Shown one piece after another: positions 1-8,376 of a DNA stretch of 64,000 nucleotides (its first letter is position 1; every line of letters starts with the position of its first letter). The DNA comes from Rhodosalinus sediminis (lineage in GTDB: Bacteria; Pseudomonadota; Alphaproteobacteria; Rhodobacterales; Rhodobacteraceae). Where the stretch lies: the NCBI RefSeq assembly GCF_003385555.1, contig NZ_QOHR01000006.1, forward strand, positions 1 to 64,000, read 5' to 3'. A program made the position numbers and the translations under genes. A model generated the notes under the pieces. The model had not been told where the DNA came from and searched no databases. It saw only the letters and a program-made list of their open reading frames with translations.

Positions 1-398
1 CGCTCGGGCGGCGCGTCGCCGCGGCGCGCGAGGCGCTCGAGGCGCGGAGCGGGCGGCTCACCCTGCGCCCGGTGCAGGCCGAGATCGCGCGCGAGGGCCG
101 CCGCCTCGCCGATCAGGGCGCGCGGCTCGACGCCGCCTTCGCCCGCCTCGTCGCCGAGCGGCGCGGCCGCCTCGACGCCGCCGACCGCCTGCGCGAGACG
201 CTGGGCTACCGGGCGACGCTCGCGCGGGGCTACGCCGTGGTGCGCGGCGACGGCGCGGTGCTCACCCGCAAGGCCGAGGCCGCGCAGGCCCGCGCGCTGG
301 AGATCGAGTTCGCCGACGGCCGCCTCGCGCTCTCGGGCCGCGGCGGCAAGCGCGGCGGCGCCGGCGGCGAGCCGCCCGAGCAGGGCGAGCTCTTCTGA
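1..398 (+). CDS. xseA: Exodeoxyribonuclease VII large subunit, 3' part
   Basis: The C-terminal end of the large subunit of exodeoxyribonuclease VII, which with XseB degrades single-stranded DNA to oligonucleotides in the cytoplasm. The gene enters from before the window and 131 codons remain, read from base 3. What is left is Arg/Ala-rich helix of the coiled-coil stalk, then the family's conserved C-terminal stretch around RGYAVVR, then a Gly-rich tail ending QGELF. The OB fold and catalytic region lie outside. An 8-bp inverted repeat (399-406 with 416-423) follows the stop and faces the convergent next gene. It could terminate transcription, although it has no T-run. Confidence 0.85.
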   Translation, partial: LGRRVAAAREALEARSGRLTLRPVQAEIAREGRRLADQGARLDAAFARLVAERRGRLDAADRLRETLGYRATLARGYAVVRGDGAVLTRKAEAAQARALEIEFADGRLALSGRGGKRGGAGGEPPEQGELF

Positions 399-456
399 GC
401 CGGGCCGCGCGAAGAGGCCCGGCAGGGCCGATGAGCGCCGCCTGCCGCAGGCGCGC

Positions 457-855
457 CTAGACGCCGACCTCGGGGCCGAGGCACTGCATCGGCTCCTCGC
501 CCTCTTCGGCCTCGTAGAGCGGCACGGCGCTCTCGTCCTCGAAGATCGCGCGCAGCCCGTCCGGCCCCCGGAAGAAGCGCCAGCACTGCGGGCCGCTCCC
601 GTCCTCGTAGACGAAGCAGATCATGCCGCGCGCGTCCTCGTACCACCGCCCGTCGAGGCAGCGCCCGTCCAGGAAGGACCAGGTCACCTCGCGGTTCTCG
701 CGGTATTCCTCCACGCCGTAGGGCCGGCCGTTCTGCCCGTAATAGAGCGTCTTGCCGCGCGTGTAGGCGTCGAACTCCTCGGCGGTCATCGGCGTCTCGG
801 CGCCGAGCGGCAGGGCGACGAGGGCGAGGGCGAGAGCGAGGATCGAGCGTAGCAT
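457..855 (-). CDS. Small secreted protein of unknown function
   Basis: A 132-residue protein with a clear N-terminal signal peptide: two charged residues, then a Leu/Ala core ending near residue 20. It is therefore probably periplasmic. The mature part is acidic and rich in Tyr, Trp and Gly, with four cysteines (in DGRCLDG, MICF, QCWRF and QCLG) that could form two disulfides. I do not recognise a characterised family. Short secreted proteins of this appearance are common in Rhodobacterales. It converges on xseA and has no obvious operon partner. Codon use matches its neighbours, so it looks native and real. Confidence 0.7.
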   Translation of the reverse strand: MLRSILALALALVALPLGAETPMTAEEFDAYTRGKTLYYGQNGRPYGVEEYRENREVTWSFLDGRCLDGRWYEDARGMICFVYEDGSGPQCWRFFRGPDGLRAIFEDESAVPLYEAEEGEEPMQCLGPEVGV

Positions 856-957
856 GGTGCCAGTGTGCCAGAGCGGCGCTGCGAATGACAGACCGCCGCG
901 CGCTCCGGCCCATGGCGCACCGCGCGCGGGATCGGAGGCGTGGCCGTCCGCCGCGCC

Positions 958-1809
958 TCAGCCCTCCTTGCGGCCGTCCGGGAAGCGCGTGCCCTTGACG
1001 GCGCCCGGCGTCCCGGGGACGAACCCCGTCTCCATGTACTGCACGACCTCGTCCGTGGTGAGCACCTTGGCCACGGTGCTGTTGGCCACCGTCAGCGCGA
1101 TCTTCTGGTTGTCGGTCGCCGTGTCCACGGCATCGCCGACCACGACGACGTCGTAGCCCCGCGAGTTGCCGGCATAGGCGGTGCTCAGCACGCATTCGTC
1201 CGTCCAGAGCCCGACGATCACGATGGTGTCGATGGCATGCGCCTTCAGCTTCTCGTCGAGATAGGAGGCGCCGGTCTCGTCGAAGGTCCAGAACATGTCG
1301 AGGTGCTTGCCGTGGTAGAACCACCCCGCGTCGCGCTCCGCCTGCGTCGGGGCGATTTCGGCCAGCGGTTCGAGGCCGGCCGCGCCGGTGAAGACATAGG
1401 CCGCGTTCTCGGGCGTGTCCGGGCGCAGGCCGCGCGGGCCGTACCAGCGGTCCATCGCGTTCGAGATGCCGTCGTCGAACCGCCGGCTCCACGCGCTCCA
1501 GGCGATGCAGACCCCGTCATGCGCGGACCGGGCGGCGCGGAAGGCGCCGAGGATCTTCTCCAGATTGGGCAGGATCTCGCCGGCGTAGGGGCGGTATTCC
1601 TCCTGGCAGTCGTCGAGCAGCAGCGCGATGCGGCGCGGCCGGTCCTCGAGGTTCCACGCCGCCCAGAACGAGATGGGCGTGTCGTTCGGCCCGCCCGGCG
1701 TGTTCCGGTAATTGGGCATCGGCTCCAGCGCGAGGGCCATGTCCCGGTGCTTGCACGGCCGCTGCAGCGCCTCGCGGAGGGTCGGAACGTCGGAGGTGTC
1801 GGATGACAT
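958..1809 (-). CDS. Isochorismatase-family cysteine hydrolase
   Basis: A 283-residue cytoplasmic hydrolase of the isochorismatase-like superfamily, which cleaves small amides, ureides or vinyl ethers with a catalytic cysteine. The first aspartate lies in LLLDDCQEEY and the nucleophile motif is WTDECVLSTAY, both as expected for the fold; the substrate cannot be read from sequence. The ATG at 1809 is chosen over an upstream start because a GGGAG ribosome-binding site lies 8 bases before it and the upstream extension looks like non-coding sequence. That ribosome-binding region is duplicated: CTCCCTGAAT occurs twice on the plus strand at 1817-1837. The gene stands alone, divergent from ftsY. Confidence 0.75.
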   Translation of the reverse strand: MSSDTSDVPTLREALQRPCKHRDMALALEPMPNYRNTPGGPNDTPISFWAAWNLEDRPRRIALLLDDCQEEYRPYAGEILPNLEKILGAFRAARSAHDGVCIAWSAWSRRFDDGISNAMDRWYGPRGLRPDTPENAAYVFTGAAGLEPLAEIAPTQAERDAGWFYHGKHLDMFWTFDETGASYLDEKLKAHAIDTIVIVGLWTDECVLSTAYAGNSRGYDVVVVGDAVDTATDNQKIALTVANSTVAKVLTTDEVVQYMETGFVPGTPGAVKGTRFPDGRKEG

Positions 1810-2189
1810 TATGGTGCTCCCTGAATTCTCCCTGAATGCTCCGGCGGACAACGGCACGCGATGGCGCGAGGTCCACCGGATCGACCGCGACTGAAACACG
1901 GGAACCATGCTGCGCCATGTCGGCCGGGCGATCAACGGCTGGGCCGGCGGCGCGTGTCGCCCTCTTCGCCGAGGGCGGCCCCCGCTCGGGCCGCGCGACG
2001 GTCGCCATCACCGGCTGGCTCTGTGGCAGGCCGGGCGCGCCGTCCTCCAGCCGCCCCCGCCGGAACGGCGAGGGCGACGCGACGCATGATGGCGTCCGAG
2101 CACGCAAATCCGGAACCGACCGGGCCGCGCGCGCCCTTCCATCCGGACCCCGCAGGGGTTACCTGAGGCGAAACCGTCGGAGGCCCGCC
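1810..2189. other. Divergent intergenic spacer before ftsY
   Basis: About 380 bases between the divergent cysteine hydrolase and ftsY genes. Open frames run through it, but they lack ribosome-binding sites and their translations are Arg/Ala/Gly/Pro-rich as expected from GC-rich noise. It should hold promoters for both genes; I cannot identify either with confidence. The only local order I see is the short tandem repeat next to the hydrolase start and a CGGAGG ribosome-binding site just before ftsY. Confidence 0.5.
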
Positions 2190-3512
2190 ATGGCGTTCTT
2201 TTCCAAGCTGAAGGACCGGCTCTTCAAGTCCTCCTCGAAGCTCGACGAGGGGCTCGAGGCGATCGTCGAGGAGGGCGGCGCGGTCGAGCCCGCCGAGCCC
2301 GCGCCGCAGCGCGAGCCGGAGCATCCCCAGCACCCCGAGCCGCAGCCCGCGCCCGAGCCCGCGCCGATCCCCGAGCGCGAGCCGGAGCCCGAACGCGAGC
2401 CCGAGCCGCAGCCGGTCCCCGAGCCGGAGCCCGAACGCGAGCCCACGACACCCCCCGAGGAGCCGGGCGCGCCGCCCTTCGCGCCGCCCGAGCAGCCGCA
2501 GCCCGACGACCCGACGCCCGCGCCGGAGCCGCCGGGCCGGCCCGCCCCCTCCGAGCCTACGCCGGGGCCGCAGCCCGTCGAGATCCCCGGCGGCGCCCCG
2601 GACGAGATGCCGCCGCAGGAGGGCCGGGGCCTCTTCGGGCGCCTCTTCGGCCGGCGCGAGGCGCAGCCCGTCATGCGCCGCACCCTCGACGACGACATGC
2701 TCGAAAGCCTCGAGGAGCTCCTGATCGCCGCCGACATGGGCGTCGACACCGCGCTGCGCGTGACGTCGAACATGGCCGAGGGCCGGCTCGGCCGGAAGCT
2801 CTCGGTCGACGAGATCAAGCGCCTGCTCGCCGCCGAGATCTCGCGCGTGCTGGAGCCCGTGGCGCGGCCCCTGCCGATCTACGCCAAGCGCCCGCAGGTG
2901 GTGCTCGTCGTCGGCGTCAACGGCTCGGGCAAGACGACGACGATCGGCAAGCTCGCGAGCCAGTTCAAGGCCGCCGGCAAGGAGGTGGTGATCGCCGCCG
3001 GCGACACCTTCCGCGCCGCCGCCGTCGAACAGCTTCAGGTCTGGGGCCAGCGTGCGGGCGTTCCGGTGCTCACCGCGCCCGAGGGGTCCGACCCGGCGAG
3101 CCTCGCCTTCGACGCGATGGCCCGCGCGCAGGACGAGGGCGCGGATCTCCTGCTGATCGACACCGCCGGGCGGCTCCAGAACCGGCAGGACCTGATGGAG
3201 GAACTCGCCAAGATCGTCCGCGTGATCCGCAAGAAGGACCCGGAGGCGCCGCACAACACCCTCCTCGTGCTCGACGCGACGACCGGGCAGAACGCGCTCG
3301 CCCAGGTCGAGGTTTTCCGCCAGATCGCCGACGTCTCGGGCCTCGTGATGACGAAGCTCGACGGCACCGCGAAGGGCGGCGTGCTCGTCGCGCTCGCCGA
3401 CCGCTTCGGCCTGCCCATCCACGCCATCGGCGTGGGCGAGCAGATCGACGACCTCGCCCCCTTCGACCCGGAGGAATTCGCCGCCGCGCTCACGGGGCTG
3501 GAGGCGCGCTGA
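2190..3512 (+). CDS. ftsY: Signal recognition particle receptor FtsY
   Basis: The SRP receptor GTPase (440 aa) that docks ribosome-SRP complexes at the inner membrane for co-translational insertion. A short Lys-rich amphipathic start (AFFSKLKDRLFK) is followed by a Pro/Glu-rich acidic stretch of about 120 residues, then the N and G domains. The G motifs are complete: GVNGSGKTTT (P-loop, about residue 242), DTFRAAA, DTAGRLQNR and TKLDGTAKGG. The start at 2190 has CGGAGG seven bases upstream; longer in-frame starts translate into noise. The acidic linker repeats EPEP/EREP units, a low-complexity version of the variable FtsY A-domain. Confidence 0.95.
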   Translation: MAFFSKLKDRLFKSSSKLDEGLEAIVEEGGAVEPAEPAPQREPEHPQHPEPQPAPEPAPIPEREPEPEREPEPQPVPEPEPEREPTTPPEEPGAPPFAPPEQPQPDDPTPAPEPPGRPAPSEPTPGPQPVEIPGGAPDEMPPQEGRGLFGRLFGRREAQPVMRRTLDDDMLESLEELLIAADMGVDTALRVTSNMAEGRLGRKLSVDEIKRLLAAEISRVLEPVARPLPIYAKRPQVVLVVGVNGSGKTTTIGKLASQFKAAGKEVVIAAGDTFRAAAVEQLQVWGQRAGVPVLTAPEGSDPASLAFDAMARAQDEGADLLLIDTAGRLQNRQDLMEELAKIVRVIRKKDPEAPHNTLLVLDATTGQNALAQVEVFRQIADVSGLVMTKLDGTAKGGVLVALADRFGLPIHAIGVGEQIDDLAPFDPEEFAAALTGLEAR

Positions 3513-3752
3513 GGCGGCGCGCGGCCCGCACGACGCGCCCACGACCTGCGGCGGAAAGGGTGCAGGGGCGGCGCCGCCCCAAGCCGGCGCGGGCCATGTG
3601 GCGCGCTCGCCAGACCCTGCCGCCAGCCCGGCGGCGCCGGACGGCCACGGCAGACAGGCCCGCCGGTCGAGCGCGCCGCACCCGCACTGTCGCGCCGCGA
3701 CCGCACCTCACCCGCGCCAGCCGCGCCCGCACCCACGGCCCGCGACGCCCGC

Positions 3753-4298
3753 TCACTCCTCCGGATCGTCCTCCCGCTCCGCCGGGTCGTGCGGCCGCGT
3801 CAGCGGCGGCGGGATCAACCGCAGGAGCCAGAGCACCACGAGCGCCGCCACCGTCGCCAGCGCCGCGAGGCCGAGGCTCCCGGCCCCGCAGGCGAGCCCC
3901 ACCGCGCCGGCGAGCCACATGCCGCCCCCCGTGGTCAGCCCGCGCACCCGGTCGCCGCGCAGGATGATCATGCCGGCGGCGAGAAAGGCGACCCCCGCCG
4001 TCACCGCCTCCACGAGGCGGATCGGGTCGAAGCGCAGGCTCTCCTCGGCGATCCCGTCGAGCGTCATCAGGTCGAAGGCCACCAGCGTGAAGAGACAGGC
4101 GGCGAGCGCGATGGTCATGTGCGTGCGCAGGCCCGCGGCCTTGTCGTGATACTCCCGCTCCCAGCCCATGAGCCCGCCGAAGAACAGCGCCGCCCCCATC
4201 CGGAGCCCCGCCTCCGCGAAGGAGAGCGTGCCCGGAGAGTCGAGCGGGGCGCGCGGCTCGGTCACCGCGCGGGCGAGATCGGCGAGAGACGGCTCCAT
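3753..4298 (-). CDS. MgtC/SapB-family membrane protein
   Basis: A 181-residue integral membrane protein of the MgtC/SapB family. Members are linked to survival in low magnesium and to membrane potential control, but most have no defined activity. The family core is visible: an N-terminal hydrophobic helix followed by GLMGWEREYHDKAAGLRTHM, then further transmembrane segments (VAFLAAGMIIL, LAGAVGLACGAG). It ends in a charged, Asp/Glu-rich tail. The Met at 4298 gives the usual family N-terminus; an upstream extension in frame is not protein-like. It diverges from yciB and converges on ftsY. Confidence 0.75.
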   Translation of the reverse strand: MEPSLADLARAVTEPRAPLDSPGTLSFAEAGLRMGAALFFGGLMGWEREYHDKAAGLRTHMTIALAACLFTLVAFDLMTLDGIAEESLRFDPIRLVEAVTAGVAFLAAGMIILRGDRVRGLTTGGGMWLAGAVGLACGAGSLGLAALATVAALVVLWLLRLIPPPLTRPHDPAEREDDPEE

Positions 4299-4373
4299 GC
4301 CGCGAGCGTCGCGCAGGCGGCGCGCGCTGGCAAGCGGCCTTGATCGCCGCCCGCACCGTGGTAGGGGACATCC

Positions 4374-4994
4374 ATGACCGAGAACCGCGCCCCCGACCCG
4401 ACGCCCGTCTCCCCCTGGCTCAAGCAGGCGCTCGAACTCGGGCCGCCGCTCCTCTTCTTCGTCCTCTACCTGCGCCTGCGCGACGAGGTCTTCACCGTCG
4501 CGGGCACCGAGTACTCGGGCTTCATCGTCGCCACGGTGGCCTTCGTGCCGATCACGCTCGCCTCCATGGCCGCGCTCTGGTGGCTGACGGGGCGGCTTTC
4601 GCGGATGCAGGTCTTCACCGCGCTGATGGTCGTCGTCTTCGGCGCGCTCACCGCCTGGTTCAACGACGAGCGCTTCTTCAAGATGAAGACGACGATCGTC
4701 TACGGCTTCTTCGCCGCGCTCCTCGGCCTCGGGCTCCTGATGGGGCGCAGCCTCCTCGCCTACGTCCTCGCCGAGGCGCTGCCGATGCGGGCCGAGGGCT
4801 GGACGATCCTGACGCGCAGGCTGACCGGCATGTTCGCCGCGCTCGCGGTCGGCAACGAGATCGTCTGGCGCACCATGTCCACCGACGCCTGGGTCAAGAT
4901 CGAGACCTTCGGCTTCCCGATCGCCCTCTTCGTCTTCCTCTGGTGGCAGATCGTCGCGCTGCAGCACCACATCGAGGACGAGGGGAAGGGCTGA
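4374..4994 (+). CDS. yciB: YciB-type inner membrane septation protein
   Basis: A 206-residue polytopic inner-membrane protein of the YciB/IspZ family (intracellular septation protein A), which links envelope synthesis and cell division. About five to six hydrophobic segments are visible (for example LLFFVLYLRL, GFFAALLGLGLLMG, ALFVFLWWQIVAL). Family-typical features include WFNDERFFKMKTT in the middle and a later GNEIVWR element. The length fits the family. It is followed by a structured intergenic repeat (5049-5119) shared with three other sites, between it and the convergent glutathione transferase gene. Confidence 0.85.
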   Translation: MTENRAPDPTPVSPWLKQALELGPPLLFFVLYLRLRDEVFTVAGTEYSGFIVATVAFVPITLASMAALWWLTGRLSRMQVFTALMVVVFGALTAWFNDERFFKMKTTIVYGFFAALLGLGLLMGRSLLAYVLAEALPMRAEGWTILTRRLTGMFAALAVGNEIVWRTMSTDAWVKIETFGFPIALFVFLWWQIVALQHHIEDEGKG

Positions 4995-5048
4995 GCCGCG
5001 CATCGGCCCTTTCGGGCCTCTTCGCTCCGGCGGCGCACGCCCCGGCGC

Positions 5049-5119
5049 TTCTTCTTGGGTCAAATATCCTCGGGGGGTGAATTGGCCGTCAGGCCAAGAG
5101 GGGGCAGACAGCCCCCCTC
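5049..5119 (-). repeat. Dispersed hairpin repeat, copy A
   Basis: One of four related intergenic repeats in the window. Read on the minus strand it has a G-run/C-run hairpin (100-105 with 111-116 of the 5000 block), then a TTGGCC/GGCCAA hairpin, an ATTCACCCCCCGAG block, and GATATTTGACCCAAGAAGAAG. The loop of the second hairpin is four bases here and three in copies B and C, while the stem is unchanged. It lies between two convergent genes (yciB and a glutathione transferase), where it could act as a bidirectional terminator. Confidence 0.7.
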
Positions 5120-5131
5120 CCGCCGCGCGCC

Positions 5132-5839
5132 TCAGCCCTTCTGCCCGAAGAGGATCTTCTGCGCCTCGCGGTCGGTCGCGCCGGCGCCGCGGCTCTCCTC
5201 GGCCACGGCGCGGCCGCGCTGGACGGCGGGGCGCGCCGCCACGAGGTCGAGCCAGCGCGCGAGGTTCGGCTTGTCCTCGATCGTCTGCTCCTGCCCCTCC
5301 CAGAGCGAGGCCCAGGGCCAGATCGCCATGTCCGCGATGGAGTAGAAATCGCCCGCGACGTATTCGCTCTCGCCGAGCCGCGTATCCAGCACGCGCAGGA
5401 GGCGCCCGGTCTCGTTGCGGTAGCGGTCCTTGGCGTAGGGCAGGTCCTGCGGCGGGTCCATGGTGGGCGCGTACTTGATGAAGTGATGCGCCTGCCCCGC
5501 CATCGGGCCGAGGCCGCCCATCTGCCACATCAGCCACTGGTCGACGGCGATCCGGTCGCGCTCCGTGGGACCGCCGAAAAGGCCGGTCTTGCGCGCGAGA
5601 TACTGCAGGATCGCGCCGGATTCGAAGATCGGGATCGGCGCGCCGTCGGGGCCCTCGGGGTCCACGATCGCGGGCATCCGGTTGTTGGGCGCGATCTTGA
5701 GGAACTCGGGGTCGAACTGGTCCCCCTTGCCGATGTTCACGAGATGCAGCTTGTAGGGAAGCTCCATCTCCTCCAGCGCGATGGTGATCTTCCAGCCGTT
5801 GGGCGTCGGCCAGTAGTACAGGTCGATGGGCGTGGTCAT
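5132..5839 (-). CDS. Glutathione S-transferase, YghU/Nu-like
   Basis: A 235-residue soluble glutathione transferase. The N-terminal thioredoxin-like domain carries YYWPTPNGWKITIALEE, whose TPNGWK pattern is typical of the bacterial Nu-class/YghU-YfcG group with disulfide-bond reductase activity. The conserved MPAIVDPEG and FESGAILQYLA elements of the glutathione site follow. The C-terminal helical domain has a conserved SIADMAIWPW. The start at 5839 is preceded by AAAGGAGG. The actual substrate is unknown. An alpha/beta hydrolase gene lies upstream in the same direction, 22 bases away, so the two may be co-transcribed. Confidence 0.85.
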   Translation of the reverse strand: MTTPIDLYYWPTPNGWKITIALEEMELPYKLHLVNIGKGDQFDPEFLKIAPNNRMPAIVDPEGPDGAPIPIFESGAILQYLARKTGLFGGPTERDRIAVDQWLMWQMGGLGPMAGQAHHFIKYAPTMDPPQDLPYAKDRYRNETGRLLRVLDTRLGESEYVAGDFYSIADMAIWPWASLWEGQEQTIEDKPNLARWLDLVAARPAVQRGRAVAEESRGAGATDREAQKILFGQKG

Positions 5840-5861
5840 GGCGCCTCCTTTCGCTGGTGCG

Positions 5862-6773
5862 TCAGGATGGCGCGGCCGCGGGCGATGGCAAGGGGGCGCG
5901 GGCACCGCTCGCCCGGCCGGAGGCCGTCGCGAGCGCGGCGAGCGGCACGCGCTCCGGCGCACGCAGGAGCGCACGGTAGAGATCGAGCGCGCCCGGTCGC
6001 AGGTAGGCCGACCAGTGGCAGATCCGCCGCGCGGGCGGCGCCACGCGAAAGCCCCGGCCCGCGAGCGCCGCGAGCGTCCGCGCGTCGTCGAGGCGCAGCG
6101 TCGCCCGCCGCGGCCCCGGCGCGAGGCCGCGTCCGAGGGTCACGTCGCCCGGCCGGGCCGGCGCGATCAGCGCCTCGAGCATGAGATCGAACGGGAGGTT
6201 CTCGCGGCTCGCGACGTTGACGAGCTCCGCCCCGCGCCCGCCGGGGGCCGCGAGCGCGGCCTCGGCGGCGCCGGCGAACTCCGCCCCCGCGAGCAGCAGG
6301 ACCCGGCCGAAGGCGCCCTCGGCCGCGCGCGTCATCGCCGCGAGCGCCACGCGCGCGCCGAGCGAATGGGCGACGACATGCACCGGCCGCACCGGCGCGG
6401 CGGCGCGCAGCACCTCGACGACCTGCGCGAGCGCGACCCCGGCGGCCTCGGCGCGGCGCCACGCCTCCCACAGCGTGCCGCGGGCGTGCCAGCCGAAGGC
6501 GAGGCCGAGCCCCTCCTCGGCGCTCGCGCCCGCGAAACCGAGGGCCCGCGGCCAGCTCACCGCCTTCCAGCAGTCGCGCCGCGCCTCGAGCCCGAGGATG
6601 TGCCGGTGCGGGCAGCGGACCGGATGGCCGGGGACGAATTTGTAGCCGTGGATCATCACCACGACCGGACCGCGCGTGCCGCGGACGGCTTCGGCGAGCA
6701 GGGCGCCCGGCGCCTCGCCCAGGCCGTGCAGCTGCGGGCGGTCCTCGACGGCATCGACCCGGATGAGCGTCAT
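5862..6773 (-). CDS. Alpha/beta hydrolase
   Basis: A 303-residue alpha/beta-hydrolase of the DUF900-like, esterase/lipase type. The oxyanion strand VVVMIHGYKF is near residue 40. The nucleophile elbow is VVAHSLGARVALAAM (Ser in the G/A-x-S-x-G pattern), and a late His-Trp (CHWSAY) may supply the catalytic histidine. No signal peptide is seen. The C-terminus is a low-complexity Ala/Ser/Pro tail. Substrate unknown. The gene diverges from metZ, so its promoter and the metZ control region share the 256-base spacer. Confidence 0.65.
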   Translation of the reverse strand: MTLIRVDAVEDRPQLHGLGEAPGALLAEAVRGTRGPVVVMIHGYKFVPGHPVRCPHRHILGLEARRDCWKAVSWPRALGFAGASAEEGLGLAFGWHARGTLWEAWRRAEAAGVALAQVVEVLRAAAPVRPVHVVAHSLGARVALAAMTRAAEGAFGRVLLLAGAEFAGAAEAALAAPGGRGAELVNVASRENLPFDLMLEALIAPARPGDVTLGRGLAPGPRRATLRLDDARTLAALAGRGFRVAPPARRICHWSAYLRPGALDLYRALLRAPERVPLAALATASGRASGARAPLPSPAAAPS

Positions 6774-6861
6774 CGCCCCTTGACCCTACCAGATGTTGTG
6801 GGGCTCCTAGCGTGCCTCTGCGAAGGCCGGGTGACGTCGGCATGACGCCCGCGTGACGCGG

Positions 6862-6890
6862 TTGACGGGCCGTGGTGCGGGGCTTAAGCG
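6862..6890 (+). promoter_or_regulatory. Predicted sigma-70 promoter of metZ
   Basis: TTGACG (6862-6867) and TAAGCG (6885-6890) are separated by exactly 17 bases. A transcript would start near 6897, at the first base of the riboswitch-like stem, and leave a leader of about 130 bases before metZ. The position relative to the structured leader supports the call. Confidence 0.5.
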
Positions 6891-6892
6891 CA

Positions 6893-6948
6893 CCGGCGTG
6901 GCGACGCGTCGCCGGATTGCGGGCCACGCGAAAGACACCGCTGAAGAG
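6893..6948 (+). promoter_or_regulatory. Probable SAM-II (SAM-alpha) riboswitch
   Basis: Stem P1 is GCGTGGC (6896-6902) with GCCACGC (6923-6929). The loop ends CCGGATTGCGG and the stem is followed by GAAAGACACCGCTGAAGAGG, closely resembling the SAM-II pattern as I remember it (stem, loop ending UUGC, GCCACG, AAA, GCUAAA). A GCGG in the loop (6919-6922) can pair with CCGC after P1, giving the H-type pseudoknot. The context, alphaproteobacterial methionine biosynthesis, fits exactly. The deviation is at the 5' side of the loop, which usually reads GAUUU and here is GACGCG. Confidence 0.6.
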
Positions 6949-7029
6949 GTCGGGCCGGACCCGCCCCCGGTCGCTCGGCCGCGCCTCGCAGGCGACGTCA
7001 GGGGGGCGCAGCGCTCCGGGAGACAGGGA

Positions 7030-8211
7030 ATGGCCGAGGACTGGAAGCCGCGCACGCGGCTCGTGCACGGCGGCGCGCGCCGCTCGCAATACGCCGAGGT
7101 GAGCGAGGCGCTGCACCTCACGCAGGGCTTCGTCTACGAGAGCGCCGAGGCGGCGGAGGCTCGGTTCCGCGACGCCGGCCCGGACGAGTTCATCTACGCG
7201 CGCTACGGCAATCCCACCGTCGCCACCTTCGAGGACCGCATCGCCGCGCTCGAGGGCACCGAGGCGGGCTTCGCCACGGCGAGCGGAATGGCCGCCGTCT
7301 CGGGCGCGCTCATGGCGCTGACGCGGGCGGGCGATCACGTGGTGGCGGCGCGCGCGCTCTTCGGCTCCTGCCTCTACGTGCTCGAGGAGGTGCTCGCGCG
7401 CTTCGGCGTGGAGGTCACCTTCGTCGACGGGACCGATCTCCACCATTGGCGCGCGGCGGTGCGGCCGGACACGCGGCTCGTGTTCTTCGAATCGGTCTCC
7501 AACCCGGCGCTCGAGGTCGTGGACATCGCCGCCGTGGCGGAGATCGCCCATGCCGCGGGCGCCCTCGTCGTGGTGGACAACGTCTTCGCCACGCCGGTCT
7601 ACTCGCGCGCGGTGGCGCAGGGCGCGGACATCGTGATCTATTCGGCCACCAAGCACATCGACGGGCAGGGGCGCACATTGGGCGGCGTGATCCTCGGCCC
7701 GCGCGAGATCGTGCGCGGCCCGGTCGAGGCCTACATGAAGCACACGGGCGGCGCGCTCTCGCCCTTCAACGCCTGGGTCATGCTGAAGGGGCTCGAGACG
7801 CTCGAGCTGCGCGTGCGCGCGCAGGCGGAAACCGCGGCGCGCATCGCCGCCGCGCTCGAGGGGCACCCGAAGCTCGCGCGGGTGATCTACCCGGGCCTGC
7901 CGTCGCACCCGCAGTTCGAGCTCGCGCAGCGGCAGATGGGGACGGGCGGCACGCTCCTCGCCGTCGAGCTCGCGGGCGGGCAGGCGGCGGCCTTCCGGAT
8001 GCTCGACGCGCTCGGGATCGTGCTGATCTCGAACAATCTGGGCGACGCGAAGTCGATCGCCACGCATCCGGCGACCACCACGCATCAGCGCCTGCCGGAG
8101 GTGCAGAAGACCGCGCTCGGCATCACGCCGGGGCTGGTGCGGCTCTCGGCGGGGCTCGAGGATGCGGACGACCTGATCGCCGATCTGCGCGCCGCCCTCG
8201 ACGCGGCCTGA
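7030..8211 (+). CDS. metZ: O-succinylhomoserine sulfhydrylase
   Basis: A 393-residue cytoplasmic PLP enzyme of the Cys/Met metabolism family. It most likely converts O-succinylhomoserine plus sulfide to homocysteine in methionine synthesis. The cofactor lysine is in YSATKHIDGQGR, the phosphate region is ATASGMAAVSGAL, and the substrate-side YARYGNPTV is intact. TKHIDGQGR, rather than the cystathionine synthase version, points to MetZ; cystathionine gamma-synthase remains an alternative. The start at 7030 has GGGAGACAGGGA upstream; longer in-frame starts run back through the riboswitch. The SAM-sensing leader implies repression when SAM is plentiful. Confidence 0.9.
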   Translation: MAEDWKPRTRLVHGGARRSQYAEVSEALHLTQGFVYESAEAAEARFRDAGPDEFIYARYGNPTVATFEDRIAALEGTEAGFATASGMAAVSGALMALTRAGDHVVAARALFGSCLYVLEEVLARFGVEVTFVDGTDLHHWRAAVRPDTRLVFFESVSNPALEVVDIAAVAEIAHAAGALVVVDNVFATPVYSRAVAQGADIVIYSATKHIDGQGRTLGGVILGPREIVRGPVEAYMKHTGGALSPFNAWVMLKGLETLELRVRAQAETAARIAAALEGHPKLARVIYPGLPSHPQFELAQRQMGTGGTLLAVELAGGQAAAFRMLDALGIVLISNNLGDAKSIATHPATTTHQRLPEVQKTALGITPGLVRLSAGLEDADDLIADLRAALDAA

Positions 8212-8294
8212 GGCGGCGCGTCTCGCGCCCGAGCGGGCGCTCGGCGCGGAGCGGCGCGCGGCGGGCCGGGCCGGCGCAATCCGCAGGCAAAGCG

Positions 8295-8341
8295 ACGAAA
8301 TTTTCGTGAAAGTTGGATTTCCCGCCGTCCGCGACCTATCT
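8295..8341 (+). promoter_or_regulatory. Predicted folE2 promoter with upstream palindrome
   Basis: TTGGAT (8313-8318) and CTATCT (8336-8341) are 17 bases apart, placing the transcript start near 8348. Just upstream lies ACGAAA-T-TTTCGT (8295-8307), a perfect 6-bp inverted repeat in the only AT-rich patch of this spacer. It could be an operator or an UP-like element. Confidence 0.4.
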
Positions 8342-8376
8342 TGCGGCACCGGACAGGGACGAGAGGGCAGGACGCC

